Source: Heliopora coerulea
Taxonomy: Eukaryota; Cnidaria; Anthozoa; Scleralcyonacea; Helioporidae
Length of the DNA stretch: 64,000 nucleotides
NCBI GenBank assembly: GCA_030142905.1
Contig: JASJOG010000007.1
Coordinates: 5,001 to 69,000 of the forward strand
Reading direction: 5' to 3'
In this document: positions 48,642 to 58,901 of the stretch, piece after piece
Layout of the letters: every line of letters begins with the position of its first letter
Numbering within the stretch: the first letter of the stretch is position 1
Notes under the pieces: model-generated
What the model was told of the DNA's origin: nothing
The model's input: only the letters and a program-made list of their open reading frames with translations
Databases searched by the model: none
Program-made: the position numbers and the translations under genes

Positions 48642-49967
48642 CTTGTCAAATATTAATTGAATAATGGGTGTAAGAGCCAATTTCAAAATATGGAGATGAA
48701 AAGTCATCTTTTCAAAACATAGGCATGCCACAAATAGAACTTATAGAAATTATTAACATTGACAATCTGCTGTCATTGTGCAACATTATCACTTTGATAT
48801 ACCCTTATATTCATTATTTGATTAAGATTTCTGCCTGGTAAATCACTGGTAATCATTTTGTTAAATATTATCTTAACATAAAATACATGTGACCAGTTAG
48901 CCTCATAAAAACATCAGAAGTACATGCAGGCCTTTCAGTTTGAAAGGAGTTCAATAGCCATAGGTGAAAAAATAAGTTTCCTGTTTGAGGACATGATTGC
49001 CTGTTTTCACTGTTAACACATCTTTTGTCTACGCTGTCAAAAACCAACAAATTTGCCTCATGTGATGTACACTTTAAGACAGTAACACTCAAATGAAATT
49101 GGTGGTCACATCCCCAATGCCTCTTCCCTATTGCAGAAATTTTTGTTGGCTTCCAAAGTATGGGCAACAATCCACCAAGTTTAATCTAATCTTAATCACT
49201 TTTCTGTTCAATTACTGAACTTCCCAAATGCATTCAACATCTTTAAGAAGTAGTACATGCACTTCAATTCTGCCTTAGTCTGGCATGTCAAACTTCAGCT
49301 GGCTGACAAATAAAAAGCTAATTACACATTGTTTTCATACCTCAGAAGCTTCAAACCATCAGAAGGACAGATGTGTAACTGAAAAAAATCCTTGGACATT
49401 TCAAAGAAGAAGGATAATGAGGTTCTTGACCCTACAATAAACCACATGTAATTAAAAATGGAACAGTTTCTTATGAGAAAATTTAGTTCTAATTAAATGC
49501 ATTTGAGGAAATTCCCTACAAATTGCAGCAAAACAGAAGTTCAGTTTTTCCAACACCTCACACATAAAACTACTAACAAAAACAAAAGTTTACTATGACT
49601 GTAGTTTGGTGAATTGTGAGACTTTCTACTTAGACATAATGAATCAAACTTTTAGAGAAGTTTATCAACAATTATTTCACAGTGCTAATGTAAAATGAGA
49701 AATGTGGATCACAAGAGTAATATTCAAACAGGAAAAAAAATTGCAAACTTTCTCTTCATGTTACCCTCAAGACATTTCTGAAATATTTAATATACTTTCA
49801 GGACCCAGTAAATCAATACTACTAAACACTCCCATATCTTGAATGCAAAAACAAACCAACAGCAGGATGGACACAAATGTGATCATCTGCTTGAGTGTCA
49901 AACTTAAATACTAAATTAACAAAAAATGATGCATTATACCACAGGCTGATAATTTCAAAGAAAAAGC
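48642..49967. other. No feature identified
   Basis: AT-rich; a 100-residue minus-strand frame at 49170-48868 shows no family match. It may be intron of the anoctamin remnant, whose 5' exons I could not place. Confidence 0.4.
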
Positions 49968-50390
49968 GGGCCTTTTCATTTGACGTGTACGATTGCACGC
50001 GCATGTGCACACCAAACTGCACGTGCTATTTGTTACACACGTGAAAGTTTATCTTCGCATCTCTTTGATCCCCCTGCCTATGAGGTGAAACCAACAATTG
50101 CACTTACTTTGTTGGAGTTAGAATTTTTTAACATCCATCTAGCTCTTTTTAGTGTTTTAGGCTGGCAATAAAATGAGAGCATGTTTTCTCTCTCACAGGA
50201 TATTTTGAAGGGAGGGGAAGCATTAAAAACTGCCAAACATGGGAGATTAGTTTGCATCAGTTTTGAAAAGATGCATAGTGTCAACAACCACAACAGGTTG
50301 AAAGCTAGTAATGCAAAAAAATCCAAAAGTCAACTGTTCATGCTTTTAAACCACCAAATCAAAGATTCTGAGGACAGTGTATAAGCGATG
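49968..50390 (+). mobile_element. Partial copy of a GGCCTTTTC-TIR DNA transposon
   Basis: Begins GGGCCTTTTCATTTGACG and is the diverged reverse complement of the right end of the element at 58902-60199. Both have the CpG-rich segment with CACGCGCA, TATGAGGTGAAACC and the same coding-like block: here LKTAKHGRLVCISFEKMHS and NNHNRLKASNAKKSK. The other end of this copy was not found. Confidence 0.6.
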
Positions 50391-50459
50391 GTGAGTTCAT
50401 TTTTGACCCAAAGAACTGGACAGATGAAAAGAACTGTGGAAACGATGCTATTACCAGAT

Positions 50460-50545
50460 CTAAGAAGTCTCACGCCTTGGGCGTGAGGCACACGCCTCAG
50501 TGTTAATTCTCACGCTCACAGGCCCAGTTTAGTTGATCACACGCC
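50460..50545. repeat. CTCACGCC palindromic cluster
   Basis: CTCACGCC-TTG-GGCGTGAG is a perfect 8-bp-arm hairpin, followed by CACACGCCTC, CTCACGCTCAC and CACACGCCTC. It is a small CpG-rich island in AT-rich DNA, probably the end of a short DNA element. Confidence 0.45.
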
Positions 50546-52419
50546 TCTGTTGGTTTGTTTGTCAAGCTCTTTGTGATATTAGAATTAAAAATCTTAATGT
50601 TAGAGATCCATGTGAAGTACAAACAAAATCTACTTCGCAAGCTACTCCTTAATCAATGCATAAAATCTCTCGGGCAAAAGTTGTACCAGGCCTTCCAAAA
50701 ACCAACAAAAAATCTTTTGAAAACCAGGGACACTTGTCACAGTAAATTAAAAGAGCAGTTAAGATCTGAGTCACGTTTTATAAAACCTTGCCGACACCCC
50801 ATAAAGCGGTTGAGCTCAGACAGAGCTGTAGTGCAGTAATTCTTAAACATATGTAAAACAATTGCCAGAGATTAAAATGGTATTTCCGAAAGATTTAACT
50901 CATGATCTACGTGAATCATATTAAACTAACGAGCAATTTGACTTCGAAAACGTGCATGCATCGGACAGAATTCTTTCCAGAAATCACGGAAACTGTACTC
51001 ATTGGGCTTACAAAACTTAGAATTTTCTGGGGGAGCATGACCCCAAATCCACCAAGCAAGTTTGCGGCTTCACTGCAAACGTGTATGCTACACCTTCAGC
51101 AGTCTCACTCCTAGCTTTTACTCAACCTTGGCAGGTATGTATTACCAGTTTTGCCAACCATTTCTGAGCACCATTAGCTGCCTCAAGATAGGACTAGACC
51201 AAAGTTCTAAATGAAGTTACGTTAAGTTTGGCACAGTACTGTTGGAATCAGTGATCAATACGTAAAGAGTAGCACAATTCTCATAGATAATTCTAAAGAT
51301 TCTGATATTTTTCACAATTCTGATCACAATCCTTTGGATGCAAAAAGCAAAGAAGATGATTAACATAAAGATAAACCATTTGAATAAATAGCATTTAGTT
51401 GACTGCCTAAAATGCAGAGAGGAAAAGCAACCGGTCAGTTATAAATGTTTAACATATCAAACCCAAGAGGTTGTGTATTAGTTAAATTTTCCTTTGGGAT
51501 AATTATGGTTAATTTGTCTTAAGAATTTCATACTCAGTCTTGAAATAGTTAACACCCAAACACTTGCACTTGCAGTCAAGGGAATCAAAATGGCAATAAG
51601 TGCAGGGTGCCCGTTGGGGTCCTAATCTCTGTATGGGCGTGGCAGTGTCCTCCGAAGTGAACGTGATTTAAATTTCAGATACATTTCTACAAGTAATGTC
51701 ACATGGTTTGCAATGGAACAGCATGGTTTGAATTTCAAATTTGTCTGTAATAAACAAAAGGTTATTGGGAAATTGCACATTTTAAACTGTAAAATTTTAA
51801 CCAGAAGGAGAGTAATTTGCAGATCAGAGCAGCTGTTGAAATTCCAGACTTATCAACGTTAGAGGAAATGCCTGCAAATACTTTCCAAGAAGAGAAAAAG
51901 AGAATTAAAAAATTAAATAAATAAAAAAAAATACAGCCAATGTCAATGATGGTGATTGACAGAAAAGTTTTAACAGCACTGACATTAGGACTGAAATTCA
52001 GAAAGGCCATAATTACAGTTAACTACTTAATAGTGACATTAGGGAAATATAAGACATCTGATTTTAGCATGATACTCAACATGGTGCCCCTGTTTCCCAG
52101 TGCTGTGCTGACTGGTGGGGGAGGAAAACTGGGGTGCTACCCTGGGTGATGAATTTTAAATGGATATTTTTAGAAACAAAAATTGGACTTTTTTCATCAT
52201 TTTATCCAGATTCAAAAACATTTTGAAAAACTAAACAAAAATTTTAAATCAATGTTTCAACTTCTCATTGCCAATTGATGAATTTGTAGCTGTCAGGCTT
52301 TGAGCTCTAACTCAAAACATCCATGAAGGCCCAAAGCTTACCAGCAAAATTTTGTGGCATAATAATGGAACTTGTCTCTTGGCTGAGTACAAGTAAAAAG
52401 AAATGCTAGGGCAACTTAC
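50546..52419. other. No gene identified
   Basis: Short frames only (up to 94 residues at 50555-50839), none with a motif I recognise. Hydrophobic minus-strand text near 51900-51960 could belong to an exon but lacks a clear splice context. Confidence 0.35.
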
Positions 52420-52509
52420 TGGAAATGCTTGAACCTTGTTCTGTACTCTCCATAACATTGCTTAGAATGACTACATCCTTGATGAGAGCTTTTGTGTAAA
52501 CAACCTTGC
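52420..52509 (-). CDS. Candidate internal exon, family unknown
   Basis: A 90-nt minus-strand block with an AG acceptor edge (AAAG then GCAAGG) and a strong GTAAGT donor reads open as KVVYTKALIKDVVILSNVME and onward for ten more residues. It sits on the same strand as the anoctamin remnant, 4 kb upstream of its first recognised exon, so it could be one of that gene's 5' exons. I do not recognise the sequence. The acceptor has a poor pyrimidine tract, so it may be chance. Confidence 0.25.
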
Positions 52510-52952
52510 CTTTATACAGAAACCAAAATGCAAACAATCAGTTGGTTTTGTTTATTAGAGATACATGATGAAATAAAATCAAATAATAAATTCATGAAAA
52601 ATGGTAACTGAGTTTAATGTCTATACATGTAGTAACAATAAATGATGAGACATGATGATGAACATTAATGCATGCAGATGTTATTAAACTTGTAAGATTT
52701 AGAGGCATTGAGTATAAATCTAAATACACCTGTAAGTCATGCTGCAGCAGATTTAGAGAACATTGCTGAAGTTACATGTACTTACTCAAGACTGATAAAC
52801 TGTCCTTGATCTCCTTGTGAAAAGTAATACATTTGTCCATGATTGTCTTTTACCAATGATGCTTGTGTGAGCAATAGTTACTAAATAAATCAAAAACAAG
52901 AATACTTACAATGCTGGGGTAAAGTAACATGATCATAAATGTATAGGGAGTA

Positions 52953-53498
52953 TTAATGAATGATTAGTATAGATGCCTTAGACGAAGAAGCGCTACGAAA
53001 ACTGTGGGCTTTAAAGATTGAAACGTCCACTCCGGATAAGCTCAAAACCATTCGAAGCCATCGCGCACAAGTGTCCGTGGATATTGGTCGAAAGGGCTTG
53101 ATATAGTACAGAAGCAGTCCGGTTGTTTCAGCAGCCTCTCTGGAGGTCTTTGTGCGCTGTTCATACTCACAAACGGTTAAATACACGCATAAGGAATCGC
53201 ACGCATGAAAACGCGTGAAGACCACTTCCACCGAGTTCTTATTGGGCTTAGATGTCTTAAGTATCCTGGACACAACGAATTTTACTGAGTCTGGCGTGAT
53301 GGACATGAAGGCTGTGTCAAGAGATACCAATGTTTGAGCACGCTGGGCGCTGGCCAGTGCCAACAATGCAGCAAGCTTTAAAGAAAGAGACTTCAGTGGT
53401 AATTCGGAGACGGGGTGCAGTGTCTTCAAGTATTTCAGTACGGCATCGACCTTCCAAGTAATAGCATATCGAGGAGCTGGGGGTTTCTCGTAGAACAT
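52953..53498 (-). pseudogene. Tyrosine recombinase of the DIRS-like element, C-terminus lost
   Basis: The 181-residue frame has the DIRS recombinase layout: LKLAALLALASAQRAQTL (first catalytic Arg box), FVVSRILKTSKPN, a PISTDTCARWLRMVLSLSGV segment and AHSFRSASSSKAS, the H-x-x-R box. The frame ends about ten residues later, before the segment that should carry the nucleophilic Tyr. The protein would therefore be unable to cut DNA. Confidence 0.85.
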
Positions 53499-53631
53499 AT
53501 ACCCTTCAAAAGCCGTGTAATAATATGGTGTTGACCCACAGCATAACCGTCGACGTGCGGTAAAGTTGAGGATAGAACTGAACGGTAACTGTTAATTGTT
53601 CGATAACCTTTGCCGGCGGCAAATTCGTGGG

Positions 53632-54060
53632 TTAGAAACCCGGTAATATTAAATTAAAGTTGCTCGAAAGGGATCGACTTGTTCTGTACGACACCAGCGG
53701 CAGTATTGTTGCCACGCGGAACAGTACCGTTTTTGCGTTCCTGGACGCCAAGAGTTGAGAACAAGGTCGGTTGCGTGCTGAGAAATGCCTGAGTTGGAGA
53801 GTTGTTGCAGGCCATCCTGCTAGGATAAGTGAGTCGTTGAGAGGATGAAGTTCAATCCGATTGAGCATGAATAAGTCTGCCTGCCGTGGCAGAAGGCGAG
53901 GACGCATGAACAAGGTTGATAGCATAGTCGAGTACCAATGACTGCTGGACCATAATGGGACAATGACGATCGCCTTTTGCACTTGGTCCTCCTGAATCTT
54001 CGTGAGCACCTTGCCTATTAGACTAAAAGGAGGGAATACATAAGGGACGAGATCGGCCAA
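53632..54060 (-). pseudogene. DIRS-like post-RNase H domain fragment
   Basis: The 142-residue frame contains YVFPPFSLIGKVLTKIQEDQ and KAIVIVPLWSSSHWYSTM, text that typically follows RNase H in DIRS and related elements and precedes the recombinase. It ends with a stop at 53632, and 130 bp separate it from the recombinase frame. Confidence 0.75.
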
Positions 54061-54296
54061 GGCCTAGAAGAAGCGTTATGGGACCAGACATCCGGGTCTG
54101 GTTTCCAGGATACAAACTGCTTTAACTGTGTATTGAATCGAGTTGCAAAGAGATCGGTGTAGGGCATAAAAAGGACTTCAGTTATTCTGCTGAACACCTC
54201 AGGGTGTAGATCTAACTAGAGCAAGGTTCCCGGGATAAGAAATCCGCGCTATAGTTCTCGCGCCCCGGTAAGGAAAAGGCTTCAATCAGGCAATGG

Positions 54297-55415
54297 CAGT
54301 GAACTCTAAAAAGACTGGAACGCTACCTGCAAACATTTTTTTGAAGCCAGCATGGAGGCTGACATGGAGGTAAAATTACAGGTCATCCCAGTCCCCCCTA
54401 GGTGATAAATCACTACGGACGGCCAAAAACTCATTTAATCTAAAGTTCGGATTTTCCTTGAATTTTTTTTTTATGCTAACAAACTAGAAGATCAATTTCC
54501 TGTTGACTAATGTATCGATTGGAAATAACTGTTCTGAAAAGTAAAGTTATCATCAATACAAATATTGGAAGATCAAGAGAGAAACTGCGCGGATTTTTCT
54601 AATCTTTTTTATGTAGTTTATCTATAATATTAAGCAGATATACTAAAAACTATTATACTATTTCTTAAATCGAAAATAAAAGTTACTTTTTATTCATCCA
54701 AACTTGAAATTTGATCGGTTTTAACGTTTTTTAGCGGTAAAAAAGCTTTCACGAAGTTTAATCTCCCCAGTTTTTGTCTGCTCGGCTGAGGCCCCAATTT
54801 CCAGGAGTTTTTTGGTAAACATTTCCTTACTTATGATTGAAATCATTCTGAAAGTTATCAAAAATTGATATCTTGTTTTTTTGGATGTGAGAAGAAAATG
54901 CCCCTTAACTGTGTCATTAAAGGCTGCAATAGTAGAGGATATACAACTCAGTCTTGTTGCAAAAAGCAGATGCATGTTGCTTTTCACAGGTGAGTATTAA
55001 TTTCTTTTCAAAATAGTGGTATCACTGTCATTGACTGTAAATAATCGTTCGTAAGAGTTCAACCCAAGATTCGAGATCAACATCAAATAATTGAGTTTGT
55101 CGATCCAAGTTATATATCTTACCATGAATCCTTTGTTACCTGTATTTCATTTGTACATTGTTAATCTTGAAATAGTTCGAAATTAAAGTTGCTTTAATTT
55201 GCGTTGGGAAAATACTAAGCAGTCCATCCGACAAAGTTACTTCGGCTCTAACTCACTGAGGCTGAGCAACGTTTTGCCCGCGTCTGTAAGTTTGAGGCCC
55301 GCGCCCGCACTTACACGAACTGTTTTTGACCTCCATGGCTGCCCCCATGTCGGCTTCACTCACTCGTAAGGCCAGTCATAATGAGGTAGCGTTCCAGTCT
55401 TCTTAGAGTTCACTG
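54297..55415. mobile_element. THAP/P-type DNA transposon, 1119 bp, 8-bp target duplication
   Basis: Terminal inverted repeats of 32 bp with one mismatch begin CAGTGAACTCTAA and include GACTGGAACGCTACCT. The target duplication GGCAATGG lies at 54289-54296 and 55416-55423. Subterminal GAAGCC and CATGG motifs are also inverted. It interrupts the RNase H of the DIRS-like element; removing it rejoins that frame. It carries one THAP-like exon and no transposase core, so it is non-autonomous. An 8-bp duplication fits P or hAT superfamilies; the THAP exon favours P. Confidence 0.85.
54899..54989 (+). CDS. THAP-domain N-terminal exon inside the 1.1-kb transposon
   Basis: ATG at 54899 opens MPLNCVIKGCNSRGYTTQSC, and the exon ends at CACAG with GTGAGT following. 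The C-x4-C spacing right after the start Met and the closing VAFHR text match the beginning of THAP zinc-finger domains, the DNA-binding module of P-element transposases and many host proteins. The remaining zinc ligands and the catalytic region are missing; no second exon is evident before the right end of the element. Confidence 0.55.
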
Positions 55416-55940
55416 GGCAATGGTGGTCAAGGCACCATTGCCAGACCTGTACGGTAAGGTAAGGCCAACAAAAGAAGGGACCATTCCGCACATATTATTG
55501 ACGTAAGTAACAGCGATGAAATTATCACAAAGGACCTTAATAAGCTTCACATTACAAGAACGAATAGAACTGCGAAAAGCGAAGAAGATCGCAAATAGCT
55601 CGAGATAGTTTATATGCATGCAGGCCTCTTGGGGTGTCCATCTACAATTGGTATGCTAGCTTTCAAATACCACTCCCCAACCAGATTTGGAGGCATCAGT
55701 TCTAAGGGAGACGATGTGAACGGGTTTCCGAAGAGAGACCTCATTATGCAGGTGACCCGTATGTGCCCACCACAGCAAGTCGGAACGAACGGCGGGCGTA
55801 AGTGACAATGTAACGTCGAAGTTAGCGTGGCTGACCTTGAGGGTCTGTAGTTTAAAATGTTCGAGAGACCGGTAATGAAGATTTGCCGGCAAAACCGCCC
55901 GAAAGGATGAGCCGATCATCCGAACTACAGGGTGTCCCAA
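55410..55940 (-). pseudogene. RNase H of the DIRS-like element (disrupted)
   Basis: Minus-strand frames 55940-55656 and 55619-55410 give LHYRSLEHFKLQ, RSDLLWWAHTGHL, SLRTDASKSGWGVVFES (first catalytic Asp), HINYLELFAIFFAF (catalytic Glu) and KVLCDNFIAVTYVNNMCG (catalytic Asp). The closing LPGRENYSADFLSRE is found at 54270-54215, on the far side of the THAP transposon. A frameshift lies between the two frames near 55640. Confidence 0.8.
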
Positions 55941-56286
55941 AAAAAAACCAAACTATTGAAATCACTTATTGTTAAAATTTGAATGCCCTACGAAAAAGCT
56001 GAACGTAATGATGCGTAAAATATTGACAAGGTGCATATATTAAAATTTAGGTAAGAAAATCGCCTTGTAAAGTGCGCGATTTTTTGCCCGTGGGAATTTA
56101 AAGCAAATTATAAAATTCTAACAGAAAAACTTTGTGAAAATGATAAAATTCAAATTATGTTTAAAATTACTTATATCAATCATTTATGCACTCGTGGGGA
56201 CCAACAGAGTGCTAAGGCATTCAAATTCTAACAATTAAATTGTTATTGGTGATTTCAATAGTTTTCGTTTTTTTTGGGACACCCTG
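55928..56286. mobile_element. Mariner-type MITE, 359 bp
   Basis: Ends are CAGGGTGTCCCAAAAAAAA and its complement, with the inverted repeat continuing through ACTATTGAAATCAC and again at AATTTGAATGCC. TA dinucleotides flank both ends (55926-55927 and 56287-56288), the Tc1/mariner target. No transposase is encoded. It splits the DIRS-like VRALxxLIG region. Confidence 0.9.
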
Positions 56287-56397
56287 TAGAGCTCGAACCG
56301 AACAAGTTCGGGAAGAAAGTATAGCTCTCGCTGAGTCAGATATTTTGGACATTTTTTCAAGAGGAAGCGATATCCTCATAGAGGAAGTATCGATAGA

Positions 56398-56490
56398 ATA
56401 TAAAACAAAACATAATCCGAAGATCAGCATATCAATCCATATCTTGGATTTCTCAAGATGCTGATCTTCGGATTATGTTTTGTTTTATAT
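56398..56490. repeat. Perfect palindrome, 33-bp arms
   Basis: 56398-56430 and 56458-56490 are exact reverse complements (containing AATCCGAAGATCAGCAT) around a 27-bp spacer. It sits between the RNase H and RT parts of the DIRS-like element and is absent from the protein logic, so it is a small insertion or a local inverted duplication. Confidence 0.85.
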
Positions 56491-56529
56491 TTTTTCAAAT
56501 TGTCGGCTGGTATTGGTTTTTAAGTATCG

Positions 56530-56985
56530 ATAACATAGCCAATAAATGAGACAATCTGACATGGGGTCAGGTTGGACTTTCCGTGATTTATGATGAAACC
56601 CATCTCCCCCAGTAAGTCGATCACTTTGGTTACACTGGTTTAGCACTCCTGAACGGAACCACCTAAAGCAGCAATGTCGTCCAAAAACATTACAAGGCGA
56701 ATCGCTCGACCCCGCAAATATGCGATCACTGGTTTCATAATTTTAGTAAATATTAGGGAACAGAAGCCAATCTGAAAGGTAATGTAAGGAATTCATAAAG
56801 CATACCATTCCAACAAAATCGCGAATATTTTGAATAATCATCGTGTACAGGGACTGTGAAGCGAGCGTCCTTTAGGTCCACTGTGGCTATAAGGTCACCG
56901 GGCTGTAACAAATTAAGTAATGAATTAATGTTCTCCATTTTAAAATGGACATTCCGAACGAACAATCCGACGACCAGGCAGTTTA
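56530..56985 (-). pseudogene. Reverse transcriptase of the DIRS-like element
   Basis: Minus-strand reading gives HFKMENINSLLNLLQPGDLI, ATVDLKDARFTVPVHDDYSK (catalytic Asp of box A), FCWNGMLYEFLTLPFRLAS, then after a frameshift KPVIAYLRGRAIRLVMFLDD (the catalytic DD, F-L-D-D), LLGEMGFIINHGKSNL and FIGYVID. The residues needed for catalysis are still visible but a stop and a frameshift break the frame. Confidence 0.85.
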
Positions 56986-57261
56986 AGTGTTTCGGACTCC
57001 GATGTTAAGAACAAAAAAACAATCATTCATTAGAATATCCACGCTCGTACAAGCCAAGTTTTGTAACGAATTTATATATATTTCAGTAAAATATAATCAA
57101 GTTTAAAATTTTTTGCAAACATCCATTTTATTTCATTTTATCACGTTCAGAATCCCATTTTGTTTTGCGGTTGAGTAATGCTGAAATCACGGTATTACTC
57201 TCATTATAATTTCTAATTTATGGTAATCATACAGGAATCCTTTGCGAACCACGAGAAGATA

Positions 57262-57652
57262 TTGAAGGAACTTTCAAACTAATGCTAAATCCAAAGTCAC
57301 TCTTGATCCTTTTGACTGTCTTGCAGCGCCATGCATACTTTCAGAGCCCCATGCATACTTTCAGAGCCCCAGTTATTCATTTTATATCAGAAGAAGTGTT
57401 GAGGAAGACCTGCATCAAGCAACGAGTTAGTGAAGTTCCAGAAAGAACGTGATAGTTTCGGGTTCATAACCAAATTGACGGGTTGACACGTGGCATAAAG
57501 TCAAGAAGATGCAGCAAAATTTCGGAACGAAGACGCATTGAACAAAAATGCTTTCCAATATTCATTCCTCGAAGTCCTTCTGTAGGTATTTTTCGCTGCG
57601 GTAACGTGTAGTAATGTGTAGTAGTTGTAAAATATCAATCGATGTAACAAGG
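57262..57652. repeat. Direct duplication, copy 1
   Basis: Shares with 58036-58405 the text CTTTTTGACTGTCTTGCAG, CCAGAAAGAACGTGATAGTTT, GGGTTGACACGTGGCA, GGAACGAAGACGC and AAAATATCAATSGATR. An extra local duplication of CATGCATACTTTCAGAGCC lies at 57331-57367. Not recognisably coding. Confidence 0.75.
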
Positions 57653-58035
57653 CTGCAACATATGTGCTGTTTGTTGTACCACACCCACTGCGAACTGCTA
57701 TGGACATACGGATGTAAAATTTTAAAACCGAACGATTTGGCAGAATTGCACCTAACCTTACCTATTACCAAACTTTTGACACTTCTTTACTTTATCTTTT
57801 GACAGGGGAATATTGAAGACAATTAAAGTTCACCCTCGCAATGTCTCACAATGTCAAACGACGGGCTTCATCTCGTCTTTCAACATACCTTTTCCACCGT
57901 CACAACCAGTCTCAGCTCCTCCAAGAAAGCACTCATGGTGCGCATTTTTGACTGAGATACAGTCAGTAATTGTTATGGTGATGGTTTCAATGGAGCTCAT
58001 CGAAGTTAGAAATATATGAGCTTAGGTAAGTGTTA

Positions 58036-58405
58036 TTAATTGAACTTTCACAGTGGTAAATTAAAAATCACTCATGATCTTTTTGACTGTCTTGCAGGGT
58101 CATGTATACTTTCAAAGCGGCAGGTATTCATTTCATATCAAAAGCAGTGCTGAGGAAAATCTGGATCAAGCAAGGAGTTTGTGAAGATCCAGAAAGAACG
58201 TGATAGTTTCCAGTTCCTAAGCAAATTGATGGGTTGACACGTGGCAAACATTCAAGAACAGCCAGCGAAATTTTGGAACGAAGACGCGTTGAACAAAAAA
58301 GGTTTCCCATGAATTAATCCTTCCAAGTCTATCTGTAAGTATTTTTCCCTATACCAACGCGTAGTAATGTATAGTCGTTCTAAAATATCAATGGATATGA
58401 CAATC
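58036..58405. repeat. Direct duplication, copy 2
   Basis: Diverged copy of 57262-57652, about 774 bp away; it abuts the minisatellite block that follows. Confidence 0.75.
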
Positions 58406-58900
58406 CTTTACCTTGAGTTAGTGAGCAGTCATTGATCAGTCATGATGAAGTCAATAATAATACCCACTAAACACAAACTTCTATGGAAGACTATAGTCCT
58501 GTACCATGAATTAGTGACCACTCATTGATCACCCATGGTGAAAGTAACAAAAATAAAATTAAAAAAATAAATTCCTATGGCAGAGCATAGTTCTGTACCA
58601 AGAGTTAATGACCAGTCATTGATCAGTCATGATCAGTCATGATAAAAGTAATAAAAATAAATGTACTTATTTAAAACAAATTTCTATGGAGTGCGCATAG
58701 TCCTTTCTTGAGTTAATTACTAGTTACTCATAAAAATACTGACTTAGCACAAATTTTTATTGAAGGCCATAGTCCTTTACCTAGAGTTAGTGTCCAGTCA
58801 TTGATCAGTCATGATGAAGTCAATACAAATACTGACATAATACAAATTTCCATGGAAAGGCATAGTCCTGTACCTAGGATTAGTGACCAGTCATTGATAA
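58405..58900. repeat. 98-bp minisatellite, block 3
   Basis: About five units of the family first seen at 37095, including one local TCATGATCAGTCATGATAAAA stutter near 58628 and one shortened unit near 58720. Confidence 0.85.
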
Positions 58901-58901
58901 A

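Larger units (their letters stand above)
52953..56995 (-). mobile_element. DIRS-like retrotransposon, truncated and multiply interrupted
   Basis: Reading right to left on the minus strand, the order is reverse transcriptase (about 56985-56530), RNase H (about 56390-55410, continuing at 54296-54200), a linker domain (54060-53632) and a tyrosine recombinase (53498-52953). Use of a tyrosine recombinase instead of a DDE integrase is the hallmark of DIRS-type elements. The 5' part (gag-like) is absent. Three later insertions break it: a P/THAP-type element, a mariner MITE and a 33-bp-arm palindrome. Stops and frameshifts are widespread. Confidence 0.85.

Noticed and set aside
48868..49170. 100-residue minus-strand frame as a gene
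   Set aside because: No domain, no splice signals at its borders and AT-rich surroundings.
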